From contig JAHJCW010000183.1 of the NCBI GenBank assembly GCA_018812885.1, positions 1-5,048 of the forward strand: a stretch of 5,048 nt of DNA, read 5' to 3'. Numbering within the stretch: position 1 is the first letter of the stretch; each line of letters starts with the position of its first letter. Both the position numbers and the translations under genes were made by a program. Positions 1 through 5,048 of this stretch are shown here, piece by piece. The notes beneath the pieces were generated by a model. The model searched no databases and was not told where the DNA came from. It saw nothing but the letters and a program-made list of their open reading frames with translations. This DNA is from a bacterium. GTDB taxonomy: Bacteria; Fidelibacterota; Marinisomatia; Marinisomatales; JAHJCW01.

Positions 1-207
1 AAAAAGTACAATGGAGAATATTTATCAGTAGAAAATGACCCAATTATTCTTGGAGGAAAATAGAATTATACTCGAACAGTTTTGATTAAATTCAAAAGTA
101 AAAATGACTTCGAGGCTTGGTACGAGTCTGATGATTACAAAAAAATCTTAGAACTTAGATTAAATGCTGCAAATTGTGATACCATATTGCTAAAAGGGTT
201 AGAATAA
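1..207 (+). pseudogene. DUF1330-family protein, 3' part, interrupted by an in-frame TAG
   Basis: Frame 1 reads through the left edge of the window to a TAA at 205-207. The visible 68 codons resemble the C-terminal two thirds of DUF1330 proteins, small ferredoxin-like-fold (dimeric alpha/beta barrel) proteins of about 95 residues with no settled function. Recognisable pieces are GEYLSVEN, NYTRTVLIKF, the aromatic DFEAWYESDDY segment and the ending NCDTILLKG. The frame is broken by TAG at 61-63, between GGK and NYTR. Relatives commonly have tryptophan there (GKWNYTR), so a single TGG to TAG change explains the stop. Homology continues on both sides in the same frame, so this is a nonsense mutation or a base-calling error, not a frameshift. 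The methyltransferase gene starts one base after the stop, so the two were probably co-transcribed. The family call comes from remembered motifs; the start lies outside the window. Confidence 0.72.
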
Positions 208-208
208 C

Positions 209-739
209 ATGAATAAAGATAAAAAAATGATATTAGGATATATTGTAGGTGGATTACTTGTTATAGGATTAGTACCTTCAATTATTTATATAATTACTTC
301 GTTATTTGATAATGTATATAGATTAGAAATTATTCAGAATTCGATAATAAAATGGATTTTTATCATAATATTGCTAGTAATAGGATTAATATATGGAATT
401 GGGTCAATAATTGTTCAAAACAGTATTGGAAAAGGTGGTCCTGTAGAAATAGGAAATATAGAAATAAGTCCAAAAACAGAGAATCTCGTTGTATCAGGAC
501 CATATAAAAACACAAGAAATCCTATGCTATTTGGAACGTTTTCAATATATTTTGCATTTGCACTATATATTAATTCAATAACCTCTGTTGTATTAGTCAG
601 TGCAATTTTTGTTTTTATGTTGACTGTTGTTGTGAAAATGGAAGAAAAGAGATTATTAAAGGATTTTGGAAATCAATATGAAGAATATCGAAAAAAGGTA
701 TCAAAGTTCATTCCATGGTTTCAAAGAAAAATCAAATAA
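209..739 (+). CDS. Membrane methyltransferase, isoprenylcysteine carboxyl methyltransferase / phospholipid methyltransferase (PEMT) family
   Basis: This 176-residue integral membrane protein has hydrophobic segments near residues 8-30, 47-70 and 107-143, the last long enough for a helical hairpin. The family signature is in the C-terminal half: GPYKNTRNPML at 97-107, then E145-E146 and KDFGNQYEEYRKKVSKFIPW at 151-170. This arrangement of an R-N-P motif, a membrane hairpin, a Glu-Glu pair and a Y-x-x-Y/R-x-x-V-x-x-F-I-P ending is typical of small bacterial ICMT/PEMT-like enzymes, where the conserved residues bind S-adenosylmethionine at the membrane face. GKGGPVE at 74-80 corresponds to the usual glycine-rich GxGTPxP loop before the catalytic part. 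The methyl acceptor cannot be deduced; lipids or small hydrophobic molecules are the usual guesses. The ATG at 209 follows the DUF1330 stop by one base and has only a weak upstream AAGGG. The DNA is very AT-rich (11 G or C in the 60 bases 301-360). It may be an integron cassette gene, given the attC-like site downstream. Confidence 0.85.
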   Translation: MNKDKKMILGYIVGGLLVIGLVPSIIYIITSLFDNVYRLEIIQNSIIKWIFIIILLVIGLIYGIGSIIVQNSIGKGGPVEIGNIEISPKTENLVVSGPYKNTRNPMLFGTFSIYFAFALYINSITSVVLVSAIFVFMLTVVVKMEEKRLLKDFGNQYEEYRKKVSKFIPWFQRKIK

Positions 740-761
740 AAAAACAATTTAGCTATAAATT
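738..761 (-). terminator. Weak candidate Rho-independent terminator for the minus-strand operon
   Basis: Read on the minus strand, AATTTA and TAAATT (761-756 and 751-746) form a six-pair stem around a four-base loop, followed by G and seven T (744-738). The position, downstream of the dehydrogenase and just past the convergent methyltransferase stop, suits transcription termination. The stem is entirely A-T, so it is weak, and the larger hairpin at 835-944 may be the more effective stop. Confidence 0.25.
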
Positions 762-825
762 ATACTCACCATCGTAGAATGAACGATATATAATAATGTG
801 GTAGGAGAGCATCCAGAATAACGTT

Positions 826-956
826 GCCTAACACATGGTATAGTTAATTGCCAATGCAGTAAGGGTTCAAAGGTTTCTGCTTTTAAAAAAGTTTCGTGTA
901 CCTTGACAGTAAATCGCTTCGAAATCGGCAACTAACCATACCATCAAACGTTAAAC
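826..956 (+). other. attC-like integron recombination site (131 bp imperfect inverted repeat)
   Basis: The outer boxes are GCCTAAC (826-832), fitting the R'' consensus RYYYAAC, and GTTAAAC (950-956), fitting the R' consensus GTTRRRY. The right end, TCAAACGTTAAAC (944-956), also fits the known right-hand consensus TCVRRCGTTRRRY. Inside are two 18-base arms, ATGGTATAGTTAATTGCC (835-852) and GGCAACTAACCATACCAT (927-944). On the minus strand they pair at all 18 positions if two G-T wobbles are allowed, and the R boxes also pair fully with two wobbles. On the plus strand the same positions are A-C mismatches. The favoured fold is thus on the bottom strand, the strand that integron integrases recombine. 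The spacers between boxes and arms differ (2 and 5 bases), giving an asymmetric internal loop. The length is like long attC sites such as the Vibrio VCR. Against the call, the usual single extrahelical bases in the L arm are not evident, and no integrase or second site is in the window. Otherwise it is a long hairpin repeat between convergent genes. Confidence 0.5.
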
Positions 957-1700
957 TATTACCCCACCATCTACAGACAAAACCGTTCCAGTGATGTAAT
1001 CAGCGTTTTTAGATGCAAGGAATAGAAATGCATTAGCAATATCTTCTGGTCGACCTAATCTTTTTAAAAGAGTCTTACCTTTCATCATTTCGATGACTTT
1101 TTCGGGCATATCTTTAATAATTTCTGTTTTCATAAAACCGGGTGCTACTGCATTTACTCGAATATTATATTTACCTAATTCACGCGCCCAAGTTTTTGTC
1201 ATTCCTATTACTCCCGCTTTGGACGCGACATAATTCGATTGCCCAAAATTCCCATAAATACCTACAACTGAAGATGTATTAATTATAACGCCACCATTTT
1301 CTTTTTCAATCATTATCTTGGCTGCGGCTTGTCCGCACAAAAATATTCCTTTCAGATTGATATTGATAACTCTATCCCACTGTTCTTCGCTCATTTTTAC
1401 TAATCGGGCATCAGCAAGAATTCCGGCATTATTAATTAAAATATCAATTCCGCCATGTTTGGCTACTACATTCTCCATCATTTTATTAACTTCAGCAGAT
1501 TTACTAATGTCTGCCTTTTCAAAACTGGCAACTCCACCCTCTTTTACTATTTCAGTAACTACTTTTTTCCCGGCGTCTTGATTAACATCAACAATCACAA
1601 CTTTGGCACCATGTTCACTGAATAAAAAGGCGGTTGCTTTGCCAAGACCATTTGCACCGCCGGTGATTACCACAACTTTATCTTTTAATAAATCATTCAT
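951..1700 (-). CDS. Short-chain dehydrogenase/reductase, 3-oxoacyl-ACP reductase (FabG) type
   Basis: This is a classical SDR of 249 residues, the usual FabG length. The nucleotide-binding motif TGGANGLG is at 13-20 and NNAG at 90-93. The catalytic set is Asn115, Ser144, Tyr157 and Lys161 (YVASK), with 13 residues between Ser and Tyr as in E. coli FabG. The PG motif (VAPGFMKTE) is at 186-193 and the C-terminal ADYITGTVLSVDGG completes the fold. It probably reduces a 3-oxoacyl thioester or a similar ketone in the cytoplasm. Asp38 at the end of the second beta strand favours NAD(H) over NADP(H), so a role outside fatty acid synthesis, such as a 3-hydroxyacyl or acetoacetyl-CoA dehydrogenase, is possible; no gene symbol is therefore given. 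The start is fixed by AAAGGA eight bases upstream. The TAA stop lies inside the right box of the attC-like element. It is the last gene of the minus-strand cluster, 44 bases after alr. Confidence 0.92.
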   Translation of the reverse strand: MNDLLKDKVVVITGGANGLGKATAFLFSEHGAKVVIVDVNQDAGKKVVTEIVKEGGVASFEKADISKSAEVNKMMENVVAKHGGIDILINNAGILADARLVKMSEEQWDRVININLKGIFLCGQAAAKIMIEKENGGVIINTSSVVGIYGNFGQSNYVASKAGVIGMTKTWARELGKYNIRVNAVAPGFMKTEIIKDMPEKVIEMMKGKTLLKRLGRPEDIANAFLFLASKNADYITGTVLSVDGGVIV

Positions 1701-1708
1701 TCAATCTA

Positions 1709-1714
1709 TCCTTT
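1709..1714 (-). promoter_or_regulatory. Ribosome binding site of the SDR gene
   Basis: AAAGGA on the minus strand lies eight bases before the ATG at 1700-1698. A second ATG four bases further in (1696-1694) is out of frame, so this site decides the start. Its presence shows that the SDR is translated independently, unlike the overlapped genes upstream. Confidence 0.6.
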
Positions 1715-1744
1715 ATAAAAAATAATTTTGTATATATTGATTAA

Positions 1745-2854
1745 TTATTTATCCACAAATATCCGTTCTGTTCTACCACCTATTGCAGTAAAAAGAACAT
1801 ATGGAGTTGAGTCTATTTTCTGTCCAATATCTTCAACAAGTAATGAACCATGCTCTCCCTTACCCATTAGCAAGACAGTTTCGTTAACTTGGGGTATAAC
1901 ATTGCCAAAATCAACGGTAAGCTGATCCATGCACACTCTACCAGCTATTTTAAATTTTTCTCCTTTATACAGCACATATCCATCTACATACCAAGGACGC
2001 GGGAAACCATCGGCAAAGCCGCATTGAATAACTCCGATATTTGTCTCTTTATTGGTTTTGTATTTTCCGCCATAACTGATGAAAGTTCCTTTTAAAACTC
2101 TACGCACAGTTACGATTGGTGCAACAAATTCCATTACAGGTTTAATATCTAATAAGTGTGGGACTTCATTAGATGGGTACGCCCCATATAACAACATTCC
2201 TACTCGTATGATGTCTAATTTTGATTCTGGCAAATTTAAAATTGCACCACTGTTGGAAAAATGGCGGTATTTTACCAGAAATTTCATTTTTCCCATAATT
2301 TTTAATACTTTATTAAATCGGTCAAATTGCCATTTTGCATAAGATGGATCACCTTCATCAGCTGTCGCAAAATGCGAATAGATTCCTTCACACTCAATTT
2401 CGGGAGAATACATTAAGTCATTTATAATATTTTGAGCATCTTCATAGGGAATACCTAACCTAGTCATACCTGTATCAATTTTGAGATGCACTTTTGGTCG
2501 CTTATGAGTTCTTTGGAATAAATCCTTTAGAATTTCAATATCTTCTTTTTGAGAAAGAATTAATGTGACATTTAAATCAGCTGCCGCTTCCACAAATTCA
2601 CGATTCATTCGGCTGAAAATTAATATGTCACCTATAATTCCATTTTCCCGCAATTCCTTTGCTTCTTCAATTGTAAAAACAGCAAAGAAGGTAACTCCTT
2701 CTTTTTGTAGCGCTTGAGCGACAGGAACTGCGCCGTGTCCATAGCCATTTGCTTTGACTACAGTCATTAATGGCACATCACCTACATACCTCTTAATTTC
2801 ATGATAATTATGAATAAGTCGATCAAGATGAATTATTGCTTTCGGTCCAATCAT
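1745..2854 (-). CDS. alr: Alanine racemase, PLP-dependent
   Basis: This cytoplasmic enzyme interconverts L- and D-alanine and supplies D-Ala for peptidoglycan. The 369 residues match the full family length of about 360-390. The PLP lysine is Lys34 in VVKANGYGHG (32-41). KIDTGMTRLG (125-134) contains the conserved Arg132 that contacts the cofactor phenolate region and substrate carboxylate. YSHFATAD (159-166) and RVGMLLYG (217-224, including the PLP-nitrogen-contacting Arg217) complete the barrel. In the C-terminal beta domain, Tyr261 in ISYGGKY is the second catalytic base and GRVCMDQ (305-311) is the usual substrate-side motif. All key residues are present, so the enzyme should be active. 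The N-terminus is compact, starting just before the first barrel strand (AIIHLDRL). The ATG overlaps the TGA of the upstream gene by four bases and has no clear Shine-Dalgarno, so translation is probably coupled. Confidence 0.97.
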   Translation of the reverse strand: MIGPKAIIHLDRLIHNYHEIKRYVGDVPLMTVVKANGYGHGAVPVAQALQKEGVTFFAVFTIEEAKELRENGIIGDILIFSRMNREFVEAAADLNVTLILSQKEDIEILKDLFQRTHKRPKVHLKIDTGMTRLGIPYEDAQNIINDLMYSPEIECEGIYSHFATADEGDPSYAKWQFDRFNKVLKIMGKMKFLVKYRHFSNSGAILNLPESKLDIIRVGMLLYGAYPSNEVPHLLDIKPVMEFVAPIVTVRRVLKGTFISYGGKYKTNKETNIGVIQCGFADGFPRPWYVDGYVLYKGEKFKIAGRVCMDQLTVDFGNVIPQVNETVLLMGKGEHGSLLVEDIGQKIDSTPYVLFTAIGGRTERIFVDK

Positions 2855-3321
2855 ACTTTTTTACTATAAATTTCTAATAATCTTTTTTGCATTGAATTAA
2901 AATCCGTAAATATTTCCGTAGCACAAGACATGATCCAACCACTTAATTCTATATCTTCCAATTGGTTTATCAAATAAACCGGTTTATTATGATAGTAGGC
3001 CATTGTCACTTCTCCATGTGTTCCGCCACCGGCTAATACTTCTTGATTCCATAAGCATATTAAATAATCAGATTTGTTAACTACTGAGTTTAAATCATTG
3101 TCAATTGCGTGTCGAACAAATTCCTTAAACTTATTCGGATCAGAAATTTTCCAATTCCTGTAATTTTGTGATTCCTTCTTTTCTACTAATTTAGCAGTCT
3201 CAATAACCGGATCAATTGCAGAGTGATTTAGTTTTTCTCTTAACCAAATAGTTAACTCGTTACGCCAGGCTGAACCTTCATTTTTCGCATTTTCCATAGC
3301 TCCAGATAAATATGCGATCAT
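2851..3321 (-). CDS. Nucleoside 2-deoxyribosyltransferase-like protein
   Basis: This small soluble protein of 156 residues has the layout of the nucleoside 2-deoxyribosyltransferase-like superfamily. It has an N-terminal strand and loop YLSGAME (4-10) with NEGSAWR shortly after, an acidic helix and strand around HAIDNDLNSVVNKSDYLICLWN (71-92), and a glycine-rich GGGTHGE at 98-104. It ends with the strand KPVYLIN (113-119). Glu104 sits where the family's nucleophilic glutamate is found, preceded by the usual small-residue loop, and Asp86 is in the conserved SDYLI strand. Classical enzymes move deoxyribose between nucleobases; distant relatives hydrolyse nucleotide N-glycosidic bonds or have unknown roles, so the substrate here is open. 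The insert at residues 35-70 is longer and more charged than in the smallest family members. It sits between an ABC permease gene and alr, overlapping each by four bases (ATGA), with only an A-rich stretch in place of a strong ribosome binding site. Confidence 0.72.
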   Translation of the reverse strand: MIAYLSGAMENAKNEGSAWRNELTIWLREKLNHSAIDPVIETAKLVEKKESQNYRNWKISDPNKFKEFVRHAIDNDLNSVVNKSDYLICLWNQEVLAGGGTHGEVTMAYYHNKPVYLINQLEDIELSGWIMSCATEIFTDFNSMQKRLLEIYSKKV

Positions 3322-4067
3322 TTTGTTAATCTTTTTTTAAATAATAGACCGTTTAAGTAAGTCCATAAAATAATGGTAACTAAGGCACTAAAAAATATTA
3401 ACCAATTTACTACCCCGCTAAACATAGCCATACGCAATGACTGCATAATTTGTCCTGTCGGAAGATACCTAAATATATTTCCAATAATTTCAGGGAAATA
3501 TTCAAATTCAATAACTGTTCCAGAAGCAAAGACAATAAATAAAAAAAATATTAGCATAAGTAAGTTATACAAAGTTGTTTTATCTACTACCAACGACAAC
3601 GTTATTAAAATATTCGCACTTAAAGCTATAAAAAGTATAAAGAACGGAAACATTATTAAATAATCCAAAAGACTAAAACCGGGTGCAATTAGGACTGAAT
3701 AAACTGCCATCACTAAAGCTGTGTAAACTATGGTTTCAATAAGTACAGTAATTAAAAAATAATAAAGATATAATGATTTTGACATTGGTGTTAAGGCCAA
3801 TGACGGAAGTAGTTTCTTATGAATTCGCAAATCGAATAAATCTCGGTAAACCGATGGTATCATCATCATTATTACCGCGATAATCGTGAGCCCCGGATAT
3901 ATCCACTGTTCATGAGGAATATTCCACAATGGGTTTACAACTAATCTTTTAAAAGGTAAATTAATCACAACGTTCAGAAATATCGGTAAAATAAGCAGTA
4001 AGCCAAGCGTTGTAAATAATCTATTTTTAATTATCCAAAAACGGCGAATTAATAATGCTGATATCAT
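3318..4067 (-). CDS. ABC-2 type transporter permease
   Basis: This 249-residue inner-membrane protein has about six hydrophobic segments: near residues 17-36, 56-72, 101-127, 132-158, 166-185 and 220-242. Features typical of ABC-2 exporter permeases are the charged cytoplasmic stretch after the second segment (YRDLFDLRIHKKLLPSLALTP, 74-94, with an L-x-x-TP-like coupling region) and the re-entrant PTGQIMQSLRMAMFSG element at 204-218 just before the last helix. A basic C-terminus (KKRLTK) faces the cytoplasm. Such permeases export drugs, polysaccharides, lipids or peptides when paired with an ABC ATPase; this sequence does not reveal the substrate. The natural partner is the ATPase gene directly upstream, whose stop overlaps this start by four bases. 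That ATPase appears unable to hydrolyse ATP, so an active ATPase outside the window may be needed. The start is supported by GAGGGG five bases upstream. Confidence 0.85.
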   Translation of the reverse strand: MISALLIRRFWIIKNRLFTTLGLLLILPIFLNVVINLPFKRLVVNPLWNIPHEQWIYPGLTIIAVIMMMIPSVYRDLFDLRIHKKLLPSLALTPMSKSLYLYYFLITVLIETIVYTALVMAVYSVLIAPGFSLLDYLIMFPFFILFIALSANILITLSLVVDKTTLYNLLMLIFFLFIVFASGTVIEFEYFPEIIGNIFRYLPTGQIMQSLRMAMFSGVVNWLIFFSALVTIILWTYLNGLLFKKRLTK

Positions 4068-4993
4068 ACAATCCCCTCACGTATGTACCTTGCAGCCAGT
4101 AAATCCCTAAGATGAAATCTTTTAATATTTATATCTGTTATTGTAACCCCCGTTAATAGCGTCATCACTCGTAAAAGAACTGATCGGTCATTTGCGTTAA
4201 AAATTAAAGTATTCTCCTTTTTTGTGGGCAATATGATATCGTTTATCTTTTCAATTTTATTAAATAATGGGGTCAGGAATTTGTCAAATTGAATTGTAAA
4301 TTGATAATGTCCTATCCAGTTTTTCAACATATTACCAAGGTTATTATCCAAGTCAATTTTACCGTTATGAAACACCAAAATCCTGTCATGGAATTTTTCA
4401 ATTTTTTCCAACGACGAACTACTATAAATCATCGTTAGTTCATTCCGCAAAGACCGTAATAAATCCCAAGTTAATGAGCTATCTTTCGCATTCATAAAAG
4501 CAGTTGGATGATCTAACACTAGAATTTTTGGATCTCTTGACAATTCCCTTAATAATGTTAATTTTTTTAATGCCCCGGGAGACAATCTTCTAACTTCAAT
4601 ATTTACTTTTTCATTCAGCTCAAGCGCATCGGTATAGAATTTATATTTCTCAATTAATTTTTTATTATCAACATTATAAAAACTATTAATGAAATTGATG
4701 TTTTGTTCTGCCGTTAACCAAGGATCCATATCATTTTCAAATGGAACATAACCAATTAAATTTCGAATTTCCGATCGTCTTTTTATGCTATCAAGCCCAT
4801 GAATGTAAAGTGCACCGTAATTTGGGTCGCTCAATCCTGCAATTATACGTAAAAACTCAGTAAGACCGGAATCGTCATTATCGCCAATAATGGCTACTGT
4901 GGAATTCCTTTCAATTCCAAATGATAATCCTGCTAAGACAGTATGACCATCTATTAATTGACTGACTTTTTTAAATGTAATGCTAGCTTCCAT
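4064..4993 (-). CDS. Degenerate ABC transporter ATP-binding protein (probable pseudo-ATPase)
   Basis: This 309-residue protein has the order and spacing of an ABC-2 exporter ATPase (CcmA/DrrA-like) but has lost nearly every catalytic residue. The Walker A loop is GDNDDSGLT (37-45), where GPNGAGKTT is usual: the lysine at 43 is Gly and the Thr/Ser at 44 is Leu. The Q-loop GYVPF has Phe85 for Gln. The signature is LSPGA (137-141) for LSGGQ. Walker B is ILVLDHPTA (157-165), with Asp161 kept but His162 replacing the catalytic Glu. The D-loop is FMNAKD, and the H-loop region YSSSSLEK has Ser193 for His. The A-loop aromatic is also missing (Ile14). Yet the frame is open to the end, and structural positions such as VLAGLSFGIE, the AEQNINF helix and FHNGKI are well kept. 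A C-terminal extension of about 90 residues (220-309) is typical of DrrA-like subunits. I infer selection for the fold without hydrolysis, either as the inactive half of a heterodimer or as a regulatory or membrane-tethering subunit. It overlaps the permease by four bases. Confidence 0.85.
   Translation of the reverse strand: MEASITFKKVSQLIDGHTVLAGLSFGIERNSTVAIIGDNDDSGLTEFLRIIAGLSDPNYGALYIHGLDSIKRRSEIRNLIGYVPFENDMDPWLTAEQNINFINSFYNVDNKKLIEKYKFYTDALELNEKVNIEVRRLSPGALKKLTLLRELSRDPKILVLDHPTAFMNAKDSSLTWDLLRSLRNELTMIYSSSSLEKIEKFHDRILVFHNGKIDLDNNLGNMLKNWIGHYQFTIQFDKFLTPLFNKIEKINDIILPTKKENTLIFNANDRSVLLRVMTLLTGVTITDINIKRFHLRDLLAARYIREGIV
4073..4078 (-). promoter_or_regulatory. Strong ribosome binding site of the ABC-2 permease gene
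   Basis: GAGGGG on the minus strand lies five bases before the ATG at 4067-4065 and inside the last codons of the ATPase gene. It is the clearest Shine-Dalgarno in the window and fixes the permease start at the ATGA overlap. It also suggests the permease is translated at least as strongly as its upstream ATPase. Confidence 0.6.
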
Positions 4994-5017
4994 ATAATTA
5001 AATATTTGTTATTATTA

Positions 5018-5046
5018 GTTGTAAAAACTTAAAAAGGTTTATTCAA
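5018..5046 (-). promoter_or_regulatory. Weak candidate sigma70-type promoter upstream of the ABC ATPase gene
   Basis: On the minus strand TTGAAT (5046-5041) and TACAAC (5023-5018) are 17 bases apart, each matching the sigma70 consensus at four of six positions. Transcription would start about 18 bases before the ATG at 4993. The 55 bases between this ATG and the window edge contain stops in all three minus-strand frames and no Shine-Dalgarno. The region is so AT-rich that such matches occur by chance. The operon may instead begin further upstream, outside the window. Confidence 0.2.
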
Positions 5047-5048
5047 TT

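Noticed and set aside
61..63. TAG as a recoded sense codon (pyrrolysine or suppressor readthrough)
   Set aside because: A TGG to TAG mutation at a commonly Trp position is simpler, and nothing else in the window hints at recoding. It is kept only as an alternative to test.
749..931. Minus-strand 60-codon open frame between the convergent genes
   Set aside because: It runs through one arm and the loop of the inverted repeat and overlaps the candidate terminator. It has no recognisable domain, and the base pairing of the region explains its sequence better than coding does.
826..956. CRISPR repeat or insertion sequence ends
   Set aside because: There is only one inverted pair and no repeat-spacer series. 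No transposase frame lies between the arms (a 74-base loop) and there is no clear target-site duplication.
1701..1744. Separate promoter or attC site between alr and the SDR gene
   Set aside because: The 44-base gap has room only for the ribosome binding site and AT-rich spacer. No paired core boxes or convincing promoter elements are visible.
1318..3663. Several plus-strand open frames of 65-96 codons opposite the SDR, alr, deoxyribosyltransferase-like and permease genes
   Set aside because: They are antisense shadows of well-supported minus-strand genes, with no family resemblance and no convincing ribosome binding sites.

Overview
The window is AT-rich DNA from a bacterium that uses the standard code: TGA and TAA end the genes and no intact gene ends in TAG. 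The alanine racemase indicates a peptidoglycan-making bacterium. The style of the racemase, the FabG-like dehydrogenase and the DUF1330 remnant suggests an uncultured marine lineage, for example one near Marinimicrobia/SAR406. That taxonomic guess rests on memory of similar proteins and is weak.

Layout: positions 1-739 run on the plus strand. They hold the tail of a DUF1330-family gene broken by an in-frame amber codon and, one base later, a small membrane methyltransferase of the isoprenylcysteine carboxyl methyltransferase / phospholipid methyltransferase type. Positions 740-950 separate convergent genes and hold no credible protein gene. Most of this gap is a large imperfect inverted repeat (826-956) whose ends match the R'' and R' core boxes of an integron attC recombination site. 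From 951 to 4993 all genes are on the minus strand. In transcription order they are a degenerate ABC ATPase, an ABC-2 type permease, a nucleoside 2-deoxyribosyltransferase-like protein, alanine racemase and a FabG-type short-chain dehydrogenase. The first four are joined by three consecutive four-base ATGA overlaps. The dehydrogenase follows after 44 bases with its own ribosome binding site.

How the parts may work together: the minus-strand genes look like one operon coupling a membrane export module to D-alanine supply and small-molecule metabolism, but the sequence does not show a shared pathway. The most unusual protein is the ABC ATPase, which has lost the Walker A lysine, the Q-loop glutamine, the Walker B catalytic glutamate and the H-loop histidine while keeping a full-length reading frame. 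It is probably a pseudo-ATPase or the inactive half of a heterodimer. The most unusual DNA element is the attC-like structure. If real, it would make the plus-strand genes an integron cassette, with the cassette edge at the 3' end of the chromosomal operon.
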